Numbered from the stretch's first letter, positions 9,151 through 17,947 are shown. The stretch is DNA of 64,000 nucleotides from Capnocytophaga cynodegmi DSM 19736 (GCF_000379185.1 NZ_KB900736.1:59605-123604); one strand, 5' to 3'. The notes: generated by a model from the letters alone, not told the origin. Made by a program: numbers and translations.

Positions 9151-9229
9151 TTTTTTATCAAGATAAAACACTAAATATAAATCACTTACATTTTAACATA
9201 AAATTTTATCAAAAAAAAGTGAAAAAATA

Positions 9230-9262
9230 TTTGGAACTTTAATATGAATTGCATTATATTTG
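9230..9262 (+). promoter_or_regulatory. tRNA-Gly promoter
   Basis: TTTG (9230-9233), a 21-bp spacer, then TATATTTG (9255-9262). Exact agreement with the Bacteroidota consensus, 21 bases before the tRNA. Confidence 0.75.
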
Positions 9263-9283
9263 CACTCGTAAAACAAAGGATAG

Positions 9284-9356
9284 GCGGGAGTAGCTCAGTT
9301 GGTAGAGCGTCAGCCTTCCAAGCTGAATGTCGCGAGTTCGAACCTCGTCTCCCGCT
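9284..9356 (+). tRNA. tRNA-Gly (anticodon TCC)
   Basis: Seventy-three nt cloverleaf. The acceptor stem GCGGGAG (9284-9290) pairs with CTCCCGC (9349-9355), with T as discriminator. The D arm contains TAGCTCAGTTGGTAGAGC. The anticodon stem TCAGC/GCTGA encloses loop CTTCCAA, giving anticodon TCC, which reads GGA and GGG. The T arm contains GTTCGAACC. CCA is not encoded. A consensus promoter and a strong terminator make it a single-gene unit. Confidence 0.97.
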
Positions 9357-9360
9357 CAAA

Positions 9361-9387
9361 AAAAGCAACCTAAATAAGGTTGCTTTT
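9361..9387 (+). terminator. Terminator after tRNA-Gly, shared with recQ
   Basis: AAAAGCAACCT (9361-9371) pairs with AGGTTGCTTTT (9377-9387), an 11-bp stem with a 5-base loop and T runs on both strands. It lies between the tRNA and the convergent recQ stop at 9403. Confidence 0.85.
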
Positions 9388-9402
9388 TTATTTTTAAATA
9401 TA

Positions 9403-11301
9403 TTATTTTAACAAAACATATTGATTGTAATGGTTAATGTACACTTTATTCATCTCCAATAAGTTGTACAACTCTTCCAAAATATCTTTTTCCTCAAAAT
9501 CTAAATGTAAGAGCAATTCATTGGAAGACAAACTTTGCCCCTTTAATAAATCCAAAATTCTTTGTCTTAACTCCTCACTATTTATTTTTATTTTTTGTTT
9601 TTTAGAAATACAAACAGAACAAATACCGCAAGGATTCATTTCCTTTTCACCAAAATACCTTAACAACTGAATACTTTTACATTCATTTGAATTTTCGATA
9701 TAACGGAACATAGCTTCTTGCATATCAATCTTATTCGCATTATATTCTTTCAAATTTTTAGCAACTGTGTTGATGGTTCTGTCGTCATCGCGTGGAACTT
9801 TAAAAATTATTTCAGCATCGGTATTTTCGTTGGTATATTCTATTATCCCGTCTTTTTGTAATTTTTCAAATTGAGCTATAATTTTTGAGATTTCCATTCC
9901 TGTTTTTTGGGCTATTCTTTCAATTTTTATAGGAATAGTTTGTTCGTAAATCCCAGGGAAATTCCTCAATAAGTAGAAAACAATATCCTTTAATTCTGCT
10001 TGACCTTTCAAATAGTTAATTACCTCTACACTTGAGGGAAGAAAACGCAATGTAATCTTATGATGAAAATTTTGACTCAGTGAAATAACTGATAATCTGT
10101 CAAGTAAAGATAATCCATTATATGCTTTTTGAAATTGTAAATTGTATCGCTTACAAAAGTCGGAAAATTGAAATCGGAAAGAAATTTCTTCTCCTTCTCC
10201 GTAAGCAATCTGAAAATAAACATTTAATTTAGCATACAAGAATTTCAAATACGAAACATCGACGATTTGTTCCGTAAGTTGATTTTTAGCACTTTGCAAG
10301 TCTGAATTATTATAGAGCAAAACAGCATATGACTTCTCTCCATCACGTCCAGTTCTTCCTGCTTCCTGAAAATAATCTTCAATAGTCGTTGGAATTTCCC
10401 AATGAATAACCGTTCGGACATCGGGCTTATCAATTCCCATACCAAAGGCATTTGTAGCAACCATCACTTGAATATCATTTAGTAGCCACATACTCAATTT
10501 TTTGTTCTTTTCTTCAGAAGATAGCCCTCCGTGAAAAAAAGTTGCCGAAATACCTCGTTCTTGCAAATATTCTGCCATCCGGATTGTTCCATTTCTGCTA
10601 CGAACATAAACAATCGAAGTTCCTTTATTTTTCTTCAGAATCTGCTCTAATCGTTGCCATTTACTATCAGTTTTGAAAGTCATATAGGCAATATTAGGAC
10701 GCTTTAAAGAAGTGGAAATAATTGTTGCCTTTTCAATGGTTAATTGCTGAAGAATATCGTTCTGCACCTTCAGTGTTGCCGAAGCAGTTAAAGCCAACAA
10801 TGGAACTTTAGGAAACTGTTCTTTCAACCATTTACATTTCAGATAAGCGGGACGGAAATCTTTTCCCCAATGGGAAACACAATGAGCCTCATCAATTGCT
10901 ATCAAATTAACATTCATTGATTTAATGAAATTCTGAACAACCTCTTGTTGCAAACGTTCGGGAGATAAATACAGAAATTTATAATCACCACAAATAGCGT
11001 TATTTAGCAATCTTTCCAAGTCCTCATATGAGATTCCACCAGCAATTGATAGGGCTTTAATACCTTTACTTTTCAAGTTTTCAACTTGGTCTGTCATCAA
11101 TGCTATCAGAGGAGAAACAACAATACAAATTCCTTCCTTTACCAAAGCTGGTACCTGAAAAGCAATGGACTTACCTCCTCCTGTTGGCATTAGAGCTAAA
11201 ACGTCATTCCCTTCCAAAACAGACTGGATTATAGCATCTTGAGGATATCGAAAGGAGTCATATCCCCAATATTTTTTGAGTATTTCAAGAGGATTTTTCA
11301 T
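9403..11301 (-). CDS. recQ: ATP-dependent DNA helicase RecQ
   Basis: 3'-5' superfamily 2 helicase for recombination and repair, 632 aa. Walker A is PTGGGKS (39-45), the DEAH box is at 137-140 followed by the aromatic loop AHCVSHWGKDFRPAY, and motif VI is QEAGRTGRDG. The four-Cys zinc site of the RecQ-Ct region is present (a Cys near NECKSI, then NPCGICSVC). The C-terminal 70 residues form a helical tail rather than an obvious HRDC domain. The gene is 17 bases beyond the small membrane protein gene, so it probably shares the transcript that starts at the ald-like gene. Confidence 0.95.
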   Translation of the reverse strand: MKNPLEILKKYWGYDSFRYPQDAIIQSVLEGNDVLALMPTGGGKSIAFQVPALVKEGICIVVSPLIALMTDQVENLKSKGIKALSIAGGISYEDLERLLNNAICGDYKFLYLSPERLQQEVVQNFIKSMNVNLIAIDEAHCVSHWGKDFRPAYLKCKWLKEQFPKVPLLALTASATLKVQNDILQQLTIEKATIISTSLKRPNIAYMTFKTDSKWQRLEQILKKNKGTSIVYVRSRNGTIRMAEYLQERGISATFFHGGLSSEEKNKKLSMWLLNDIQVMVATNAFGMGIDKPDVRTVIHWEIPTTIEDYFQEAGRTGRDGEKSYAVLLYNNSDLQSAKNQLTEQIVDVSYLKFLYAKLNVYFQIAYGEGEEISFRFQFSDFCKRYNLQFQKAYNGLSLLDRLSVISLSQNFHHKITLRFLPSSVEVINYLKGQAELKDIVFYLLRNFPGIYEQTIPIKIERIAQKTGMEISKIIAQFEKLQKDGIIEYTNENTDAEIIFKVPRDDDRTINTVAKNLKEYNANKIDMQEAMFRYIENSNECKSIQLLRYFGEKEMNPCGICSVCISKKQKIKINSEELRQRILDLLKGQSLSSNELLLHLDFEEKDILEELYNLLEMNKVYINHYNQYVLLK

Positions 11302-11318
11302 ATTTTCAAAAAAAGAAA

Positions 11319-11672
11319 TTATTGGATTTCTATCCTTTTAACAAAAACTTTTTCTTTACAATTCTCAACAATCACCTCTACTTTTTTCCCCTTTAAATCT
11401 CCTTCAACAACATAAACTTTACACGGCTCTGCCTTTACATTACTTTTGTTAAAAAGCACATTACCATCTGTAAAAATTTTGGTTAATTCCCCTTTAGTAG
11501 CGATAATTTCAGGAGAAATTTCCATTGTTTTGGAACGTAAATCTTTCAAAACTCTGCAATTAGGAAAATAACAAAAAGTCTCTGTTTCTTTCTTTTTGAA
11601 AAAAAAAGCAACAATTACAATTCCGATAGAAAGCCCAATAGAATAATATCCAATTCTTTTTAGTATTGACAT
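11319..11672 (-). CDS. Small membrane-anchored protein, DUF4258-like
   Basis: A 117-aa protein if ATG 11672 is used. An upstream ATG at 11696 would add MEMLKKVE, but MSILKRIGYYSIGLSIGIV is a more natural N-terminal anchor (helix about 5-22 from that start). After the helix comes a polar domain with YFPNCRVLKDLRSK, CKVYVVEGD and VIVENCKEK, three Cys in all. I recall similar proteins annotated DUF4258 beside alanine-dehydrogenase genes in Flavobacteria, which this neighbourhood matches, but the family name is from memory. Its function is unknown. It sits between the ald-like gene and recQ on one strand. Confidence 0.75.
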   Translation of the reverse strand: MSILKRIGYYSIGLSIGIVIVAFFFKKKETETFCYFPNCRVLKDLRSKTMEISPEIIATKGELTKIFTDGNVLFNKSNVKAEPCKVYVVEGDLKGKKVEVIVENCKEKVFVKRIEIQ

Positions 11673-11725
11673 TTCAACTTTTTTTAACATTTCCAACCGA
11701 TAAAAAACTTCTTATTGATTGGTTT

Positions 11726-12919
11726 TTAAATAAATAATAAATTAATTGGTTTGTAAGGTAATCCAAACCACTCAGAAACAGTACTATCCGTCAGAATTCC
11801 GTGATAGAAATACAATCCGTTTCTTAAGCCTTTGTCTGCGTGCAGAATATTCTCAATTCCTCCCTCCTCTCCTACTTTCAATATAAAAGGCATTAAAATA
11901 TTGCTCAGAGTAAATGATGAAGTTCGAGCGTAACGTGAAGCAATGTTTGGAACGCAATAATGTACCACGTTATGTTTCACAAAGGTAGGATTTGCCAAAG
12001 TGGTTATTCGGCTTGTTTCAATACATCCTCCCGTATCTATACTGGCATCCACTATTACTGAACCTTTTTTCATCAACTGAACCATATCTTCACTAACAAC
12101 GATAGGAGAACGGCTCTCGCCCCGCATCGCCCCAATCAGTACATTACAACGCATCAAGGCTTTTTTTAAAATTTTAGGTTGCAAAGTAGATGTAAAAATC
12201 GAGTCGTTTAACGATTGCTTCAATTCTCGCAAATTTGCTAAGGAACTATCGAACACTTTTACTTTTGCTCCCAAACCTATTGCTGATTTAACAGCTGATT
12301 TGGTTATATCATTTGCCCCTAAAAAAACGACCTCAATGGGAGGCACCCCTGTAATATTCCCGAAGAGAAAACCTCCTCCTCCATTCGAAACATTGGCTAT
12401 CAACTCCGAAGCTATTAATATTGAAGCTGTTCCAACAATTTCACTAACAGACTGAAGCACTGGAAAATTACCTTCTTCATCTTGAATATATTCAAAAGCT
12501 AAAGCTGTAATTTGTTTTTTGGACAAAGCCTCAAAATATTCTTTTGTTTGAGTTTTTATCTGCAAAGCTGAAATCAAAACTGATTTTGGACGGAGATAAT
12601 TTATTTCTGTTTTTGTTGGTGGCTCAACTTTTAACACTATGGGACAAGAAAATACTTGTTCTGTATCATATATAATTTCTGCTCCCACCTCACTATAATC
12701 TCTGTCAGAAAAATTAGCATTTTCACCCGCACCCGATTCAACCAAAATTTGATGCCCGTTTGCCACCAAAACAGCAACATCGTCAGGGGCCAGACAGATA
12801 CGCTTTTCCTGAAATGTGCTTTCTTTGGGTAAACCTATTTTTAGAGATATCTGTCTGTTAGCTACTGCCAATCGTTCTTCCTGTGGCAAAAACTTTGAGA
12901 TGGTGGATAGTGGTGCCAT
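11726..12919 (-). CDS. ald: Alanine dehydrogenase-like protein with degenerate nucleotide loop
   Basis: Member of the alanine dehydrogenase / transhydrogenase-alpha family, 397 aa, canonically oxidising alanine to pyruvate with NAD+. The N-terminal catalytic half keeps LPKESTFQEKRICLAPDDV and the VLKVEPP lysine segment. The C-terminal half keeps SIDTGGC and VVHYCVPNIASRYARTSS. The dinucleotide-binding loop, expected as GAGTVG, reads GANDIT (residues 201-206), losing two of three glycines, although the following SAIGLGAKVKVFD is normal. It may bind the cofactor poorly or have another role. The frame is intact, with a good promoter at 12938-12968. It probably heads a transcript with the small membrane protein and recQ. 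Confidence 0.88.
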   Translation of the reverse strand: MAPLSTISKFLPQEERLAVANRQISLKIGLPKESTFQEKRICLAPDDVAVLVANGHQILVESGAGENANFSDRDYSEVGAEIIYDTEQVFSCPIVLKVEPPTKTEINYLRPKSVLISALQIKTQTKEYFEALSKKQITALAFEYIQDEEGNFPVLQSVSEIVGTASILIASELIANVSNGGGGFLFGNITGVPPIEVVFLGANDITKSAVKSAIGLGAKVKVFDSSLANLRELKQSLNDSIFTSTLQPKILKKALMRCNVLIGAMRGESRSPIVVSEDMVQLMKKGSVIVDASIDTGGCIETSRITTLANPTFVKHNVVHYCVPNIASRYARTSSFTLSNILMPFILKVGEEGGIENILHADKGLRNGLYFYHGILTDSTVSEWFGLPYKPINLLFI

Positions 12920-12937
12920 AAACTTCTATTAAAAACA

Positions 12938-12968
12938 CAAAAGTAAAAAGCAATGTACAAAAATACAA
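12938..12968 (-). promoter_or_regulatory. Predicted promoter of the ald-like gene
   Basis: Minus strand TACTTTTG (12938-12945) and TTG (12966-12968) with a 20-bp spacer. The start codon is 18 bases downstream. Confidence 0.6.
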
Positions 12969-13071
12969 GAAAGTTGCAGTAAAATAATCAAAAAATATCT
13001 AATTGACAACTACTTACATCAAAGACATAATTAAATTTATATTTTTAACAGTTTTATAACAAATAAATCAT

Positions 13072-13079
13072 TACTTTTG
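13072..13079 (+). promoter_or_regulatory. Predicted -7 element of the HYC_CC_PP / receptor module
   Basis: TACTTTTG, an exact TAnnTTTG match, ends only five bases before ATG 13085, so the transcript would be leaderless or nearly so. No TTG lies at the -33 distance, which could mean an activator is needed. Confidence 0.5.
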
Positions 13080-13084
13080 CCCCA

Positions 13085-13498
13085 ATGATTCGAAAATTTA
13101 CACACATATTACTGATAATTCTCATCTTGTTTTCAAATTCAGGATGGGCATTGTCTTTCCATTATTGTAAAGACGAATTAGCTTCTATTTCATTTACTTA
13201 CGAAATCATTTCAGAGCAAGAAAACGATTCTTGCGATTTAGTTGGAGGTTGTTGCGAATCGAACAATGACCATTCCGATTGTTGTGATGATCAAACCTTT
13301 GAATCTTCTAAATCGGATGATACGCTTTCCTATAAAACATTTCAGTTAAGTTTTTTCACCTTTGCCTTACCTGAAAATTCGTACAATTTCAAGAATATAA
13401 GCATTTTAAAATCAAACAGAAATGTTCCTGCTTTTTATGTTGATTTAAATGCTCCTCCTCTGTACGAATTATTTTGTCAGCTTATATTTTATGCGTAA
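13085..13498 (+). CDS. HYC_CC_PP family secreted protein
   Basis: A 137-aa exported protein with a signal peptide at about residues 1-22. The three family marks are in order: HYC at 26-28, Cys pairs at 56-57 and 66-67 in an Asp/Ser-rich stretch (GGCCESN and SDCCDD), and the C-terminal Pro-Pro of NAPPLYELF at 124-125. Its biochemical function is unknown. The Cys, His and Asp content suggests metal binding. It stands just upstream of a TonB-dependent receptor and a secreted heavy-metal-associated protein on the same strand, so I infer a shared metal-related role. A -7 element lies directly before the ATG. Confidence 0.85.
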   Translation: MIRKFTHILLIILILFSNSGWALSFHYCKDELASISFTYEIISEQENDSCDLVGGCCESNNDHSDCCDDQTFESSKSDDTLSYKTFQLSFFTFALPENSYNFKNISILKSNRNVPAFYVDLNAPPLYELFCQLIFYA

Positions 13499-13589
13499 TT
13501 AATTTTTAGTAACTATTTTTTTAGGCATTCTAAGTTAGAGAGCCTTAAACATTTTACATAAAAATTATAACATAAAATACTGACAATAA

Positions 13590-15845
13590 ATGAATAAATA
13601 CTTTTTTATAATTGGAATATTCTTATTCCCTTTTCTACTTTTCTCTCAAAAATATACAAGCGGAAGAGTTATTGATGAAAACAAAGAACCTCTTTTGGGT
13701 GCCAATGTTCATTGGAAAGGAACTTCTATTGGAGTATCTACTGATGAAAACGGAAACTTTACAATAAAAAACACAGAACATTCAAAATCCCTTGTTTTCA
13801 GTCACGTAGGATTTAAATCGCAGACTATAAATGTAAATTCTCAATCGGATTTGATGGTCCAATTGAAACCAGAGAACAATTTGGAAGAGGTTGTTGTATC
13901 ACACAATAGAGCAGCTACAGTTCGGTCAAAATATCAGGTAGCTAACCTGCAGATAATGAGTAGCAAAGAACTACTAAAGGCTGCTTGTTGCAATCTTTCA
14001 GAAAGTTTTTCTACAAATCCGTCGATTGACGTAAATTTTTCTGACGCAGTTACAGGAAATAAGCAAATCAAGATGTTAGGGCTTACAAGTCCATATATCC
14101 TGATGGCTGAAGAAAATATCCCAACAATTCGAGGTGCCTCACAAGCCTACGGAATGATGTTTGTTCCTGGTACGTGGATTGAAAGTATCCAAATTACCAA
14201 AGGTGCAGGAAGTGTTATAAATGGATATGAAAGTATCTCAGGACAAATTAATTACGAGATTTTAAAACCTGCCACTGATATTCCTTTCTTCCTTAATATA
14301 TTTGGTTCACAGGATAGTCGTATGGAGATTAACGCTCATTTAAATCAAAAATTTTCTGACAAACTGAGTTCTACATTTTTTGCTCACGGAAATGTTTTGA
14401 ATACAAAAAGTGACCATAATAAAGACGGATTTATTGACCACCCAAAAGGTAATCAAATAAACTTACTAAATCGTTGGCAATTTATTGATAGTGAGAAGGG
14501 TTGGGTTGGATTTCTGAACTTAAATTATATGAAAGATAACCGACAAGCAGGAGAAATGAAATTTAATCCTGTAACGGATAAGCTTTCTAAAAATGCTTGG
14601 GGAAGTGAAATAAATTCCGAAAGAATTGGTATTGCAAATAAGGTTGGTTATGCTTTTCCCGACGAGCCTCACAAAAGTATTGGATTACAAAATGCTTTTC
14701 ATTGGCACAAACAGAATTCATATTTTGGTCTGAATCAGTATGATATACATCAAAAAAGTTTTTACTCAAATCTAATCTATAATTCGATTATTACCAATAC
14801 AAAAAATAAATTCGCTACAGGAATTAATTTTGTTTACGATGACTTTAATGAATTGGTATCAAGCAATTTAAAAGCCAATTTTTCGCGTACAGATAAATCT
14901 ATCGGTGCTTTTTTTGAATATACATATGACAATTTAGATAATTTTAGTTTGGTAGCTGGTATTCGCGCTGATACTCACAATAATTTGGGGAATTTCATAA
15001 CTCCACGTTTGCATTTACGCTACAATCCTTGGAAAAATGCAGTTATTAGAGCTTCTGCAGGAAGAGGAAAACGAGCTGCTAATATTTTTGCTGAAAATCA
15101 ACAGTTTTTTGCTTCGAATCGAGAAATTTCAATACTTGGAAATGGCGGAAAATTATATGGTTTGAATCCTGAAATAGCGTGGAATTACGGAGGAAGCTTT
15201 CTGCAATCATTCAAAATATTTAATAAAAATGCAGAAGTTAGTCTTGACTTTTATAGAACTCATTTTGAAAATCAATCAGTTATAGACTTAGATAATTCTG
15301 CACAACAAGTTCTATTTTATGATTTGCAAGGAGAAAGTTTTGCCAATTCTTTTCAAGCTGAATTCAGTATTTCTCCTCTCAGAGGTTTGGATTTAAAAAC
15401 TGCCTACAAATACTATGATGTTCAAACGCAGTTTACAGCAGGAAAATTAGAAAAAGCCTTAACACCCAAACATCGATTTTTTGCGAACATAGCATACGAA
15501 ACTTTTGAAAAGAATCACACTCATTGGAAGTTTGACTTTACATTCAATTGGCTTGGCAGGCAACGACTTCCTTCAACCAAAAACAATCCAGAGCAATATC
15601 GTTTGGGCGAGTATGCTCCGTCATTTGCTACAATGAATTTTCAAATAACCAGAGCTTTTTCTCATCAATTTGAAATATATATAGGAGGAGAAAACATAGG
15701 AAATTATAAGCAGGAAAACGGAATCTTGTCTGCCAATAACCCTTTTGGTACATATTTTGACAGCACAATGCTATATGCTCCTACTTTTGGGCAAATGTAC
15801 TACGCTGGATTACGTTTTAAAATAAGAAATTGGAAAAATAATTAA
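13590..15845 (+). CDS. TonB-dependent outer-membrane receptor, putative metal uptake
   Basis: Outer-membrane active transporter, 751 aa. Signal peptide about 1-20; carboxypeptidase-like regulatory domain about 22-95 (SGRVIDENKEPLLGANVHWK); plug about 100-235 (including IQITKGAGSVINGYESISGQ); barrel from about 240 to the terminal Phe-rich strand LRFKIRNWKNN. The plug carries a Cys pair (AACCNLSESF, Cys133-134), unusual for such receptors and matching the Cys pairs of both neighbours. The HYC_CC_PP gene lies upstream and the HMA gene follows by 17 bases. I infer copper or a similar soft metal, or its chelate, as cargo. The substrate is not proven, and the SusC partner SusD is absent. Confidence 0.9.
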   Translation: MNKYFFIIGIFLFPFLLFSQKYTSGRVIDENKEPLLGANVHWKGTSIGVSTDENGNFTIKNTEHSKSLVFSHVGFKSQTINVNSQSDLMVQLKPENNLEEVVVSHNRAATVRSKYQVANLQIMSSKELLKAACCNLSESFSTNPSIDVNFSDAVTGNKQIKMLGLTSPYILMAEENIPTIRGASQAYGMMFVPGTWIESIQITKGAGSVINGYESISGQINYEILKPATDIPFFLNIFGSQDSRMEINAHLNQKFSDKLSSTFFAHGNVLNTKSDHNKDGFIDHPKGNQINLLNRWQFIDSEKGWVGFLNLNYMKDNRQAGEMKFNPVTDKLSKNAWGSEINSERIGIANKVGYAFPDEPHKSIGLQNAFHWHKQNSYFGLNQYDIHQKSFYSNLIYNSIITNTKNKFATGINFVYDDFNELVSSNLKANFSRTDKSIGAFFEYTYDNLDNFSLVAGIRADTHNNLGNFITPRLHLRYNPWKNAVIRASAGRGKRAANIFAENQQFFASNREISILGNGGKLYGLNPEIAWNYGGSFLQSFKIFNKNAEVSLDFYRTHFENQSVIDLDNSAQQVLFYDLQGESFANSFQAEFSISPLRGLDLKTAYKYYDVQTQFTAGKLEKALTPKHRFFANIAYETFEKNHTHWKFDFTFNWLGRQRLPSTKNNPEQYRLGEYAPSFATMNFQITRAFSHQFEIYIGGENIGNYKQENGILSANNPFGTYFDSTMLYAPTFGQMYYAGLRFKIRNWKNN

Positions 15846-15862
15846 CATAAACACCAAATAAA

Positions 15863-16216
15863 ATGAAAAAGTTTTTAATTTTAATGGCAATATTTTGTTC
15901 TGTTGGACTAATTGCCGCTCAAGAAAAACCTAACAAAAATAAAAAAGCTGAATTTGCCGTTGGAGGAAATTGCGAAATGTGTAAAAAACGTATCGAAAAG
16001 GCTGCTTATTCTATTAAAGGCGTAAAAAGTGCCGTTTGGAACGTGGAAAGCGGAAATATTCAAGTGATTATTGATGAACGCAAATGTTCAGTAAAAGATG
16101 TTCAAAAAGCTATTGCTAAAATAGGTCACGATGCTGGGGAGGAACGTGCAGATAATAAAACATACGAGAATTTGCATCACTGTTGTTTGTATGAACGACT
16201 ACCAGAAAAAAAATAA
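15863..16216 (+). CDS. Secreted heavy-metal-associated (HMA) domain protein
   Basis: A 117-aa periplasmic metallochaperone-like protein. Signal peptide about 1-20. The HMA fold (about 28-95) carries GGNCEMCKKRIEKAAYSIKG, with CxxC at Cys37 and Cys40 where soft metals such as Cu(I) bind in this family. A C-terminal HHCC (105-108) adds a second potential metal site beyond the usual domain. It begins 17 bases after the receptor gene and ends before a strong terminator, so receptor and chaperone are co-expressed. The likely role is accepting the metal delivered by the receptor, or sensing it. Mercury-type MerP is a less likely alternative because no mer genes are present. Confidence 0.88.
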   Translation: MKKFLILMAIFCSVGLIAAQEKPNKNKKAEFAVGGNCEMCKKRIEKAAYSIKGVKSAVWNVESGNIQVIIDERKCSVKDVQKAIAKIGHDAGEERADNKTYENLHHCCLYERLPEKK

Positions 16217-16239
16217 CTCTTTTCTAATAAAATAAATGA

Positions 16240-16283
16240 AAAACTCAGAAGATTTGAAAACGAATTTCTATCTTCTGAGTTTT
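16240..16283 (+). terminator. Terminator of the receptor/HMA transcript
   Basis: AAAACTCAGAAGA (16240-16252) pairs perfectly with TCTTCTGAGTTTT (16271-16283), followed by more T. It also faces the convergent DCC gene. Confidence 0.85.
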
Positions 16284-16314
16284 TTTATTCTAAACATTAT
16301 TTCTTTACAATCAT

Positions 16315-16704
16315 TTATAAAAACTTCCTTCTAATTTCAGGTTTTGGAACTGGACACTTACTTTTGATAATTTCTTTTCGATTTCTGGCAATGATATCAT
16401 AAAAGAAATCTGTCAGAAATGTAGGAAATATCCAAATCAAAAAACGAAAAATAGGAAATGTTTTACTTATTTTCAGAAAATGATATACCGCTTGTGATTT
16501 AAAATAGAATTTCTCTTCTACTCTCACAATCACTGTTTTATCAACCATTTCTTGCAAGTTATTCTCCTCTATAATTTGTTTTCCTTTTTCTGAAATGCTG
16601 GATACAAATTTGAAGTAATCTTTTTTGTCTGCTTTTGCTAAAAAATAAGCCATTCGATTGCAGAACATACAATCTCCGTCGAAAATAAGGATTGAATCAT
16701 TCAT
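16315..16704 (-). CDS. DCC family thiol-disulfide oxidoreductase-like protein (DUF393)
   Basis: A small predicted redox protein, 129 aa from ATG 16704. It starts MNDSILIFDGDCMFCNRMAY, with the family's D-G-D-C-x-x-C motif. The C-terminal part is hydrophobic (IFRFLIWIFPTFLTDFFYDI), consistent with membrane association, as is common in DUF393. An upstream ATG at 16719 lies within the permease gene. Starting at 16704 gives an 8-base overlap with the permease stop (ATGAATGA), typical of translational coupling. Substrates are unknown. It is the last gene of a run dapB-HAD-permease-DCC. Confidence 0.88.
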   Translation of the reverse strand: MNDSILIFDGDCMFCNRMAYFLAKADKKDYFKFVSSISEKGKQIIEENNLQEMVDKTVIVRVEEKFYFKSQAVYHFLKISKTFPIFRFLIWIFPTFLTDFFYDIIARNRKEIIKSKCPVPKPEIRRKFL

Positions 16705-17947
16705 AGCGTAAGGCTTCAACAGGGTCTAATTTTGAGGCTTTTATAGCTGGATACAAACCAGAAATTATAGAAACTACAAGAGCTATTAAAATGGCTACAA
16801 AAATTATCATCCAAGGAATTGTAAACTCAAATTTAGCCATTTTTGATATAAAATATCCCAAACTTATTCCTAAAACAATGCCAGAAACAGCTCCTAATTG
16901 AGCGATTATTATTGTTTCGGTAAAAAATTGCATCGTAATTGCCTTTCTGTGAGCACCTAAGGCTTTTCGTATTCCAATTTCCTTAGTGCGTTCTGTTACA
17001 GAGACTAACATAATGTTAAGCAATGCAATTGATGAACCCAAAATAGTTATCAACCCAATTACAAAACCTGCAATAGCAATTCCACCAGTAATATTCGCAA
17101 TACGATGTAGTAAATCATCACTGCGTTCCACTCCAAAATTATTCTCATCTAAAGGTCTAAGGCTTCGGATATTACGCATTACCAAAATAGCATCATCCAT
17201 AACTGCGTCTATTTTCTGTTGGTCACTTACCCGCACTTTTATCTGATAATTAGGCACTTGAGTTGTAAAAGAGGAACGTGCAATCCCCAATGGTAGAAGT
17301 ATTTGCAAATCTTCATAATTACCAAAGGTTGAACCTTTTGATTTCAAAACGCCAACGATAGTAAACTTATGCCCACGAACTGAAATTACTTTTCCAATAG
17401 GATTGATATCTTTCAAAAGAGTTTTCTGAAAATCAGCACCAATGATGCAAACATTGGCATTATTTTCAATATCCAAAGTAGTAAGGTCTCTTCCTGCTTC
17501 AAGTTCTAATCCTGAATTAGTTACATAATTTTCATCAACTCCAAGTATATTGACCAAAGGGTCAGTTTTTTGGTTTTCATACTTCACTTCCACTCCCGAA
17601 GCAGAGAAAATAGAAATACTTGTTTTAGCAAACGGATTGTCCAATTCTTTTTTGAACATCAGTGCATCTTGGTAAGTAATTAACGGATTTATTTTCTCTT
17701 TGGCACCACTACCTTGAGCCCGTTGTTCAAATTCGTATCTTGAAATTGAAAATGTGTTTGCTCCCATCTGTGAAAAATTTCCCTCAAGAGTATTTCTCAA
17801 AGCTGTAATCACACTCAAAATTCCTACCAAAGCAGTAATACCAATTGCTATAATCAGGATTGTCAGAATAGTACGTAACAACTGACTCTTGATAGACTCA
17901 ATAGCAATTCTTATATTTTCGCGTATTACAACAAATCGAATAGACAT
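16697..17947 (-). CDS. MacB/FtsX-type ABC transporter permease
   Basis: Membrane subunit of the mechanotransmission class of ABC systems, 416 aa. One helix (about 20-42) leads into a large periplasmic MacB-PCD domain (about 45-265), and three C-terminal helices (about 285-310, 335-365, 375-400) carry the family signature TERTKEIGIRKALGA. No ATP-binding subunit is adjacent, so its ATPase must be encoded elsewhere. Such systems move lipoproteins, peptides or envelope signals rather than importing solutes; the cargo is unknown. The stop overlaps the start of the DCC gene, and the HAD gene lies 33 bases upstream. Confidence 0.92.
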   Translation of the reverse strand: MSIRFVVIRENIRIAIESIKSQLLRTILTILIIAIGITALVGILSVITALRNTLEGNFSQMGANTFSISRYEFEQRAQGSGAKEKINPLITYQDALMFKKELDNPFAKTSISIFSASGVEVKYENQKTDPLVNILGVDENYVTNSGLELEAGRDLTTLDIENNANVCIIGADFQKTLLKDINPIGKVISVRGHKFTIVGVLKSKGSTFGNYEDLQILLPLGIARSSFTTQVPNYQIKVRVSDQQKIDAVMDDAILVMRNIRSLRPLDENNFGVERSDDLLHRIANITGGIAIAGFVIGLITILGSSIALLNIMLVSVTERTKEIGIRKALGAHRKAITMQFFTETIIIAQLGAVSGIVLGISLGYFISKMAKFEFTIPWMIIFVAILIALVVSIISGLYPAIKASKLDPVEALRYE

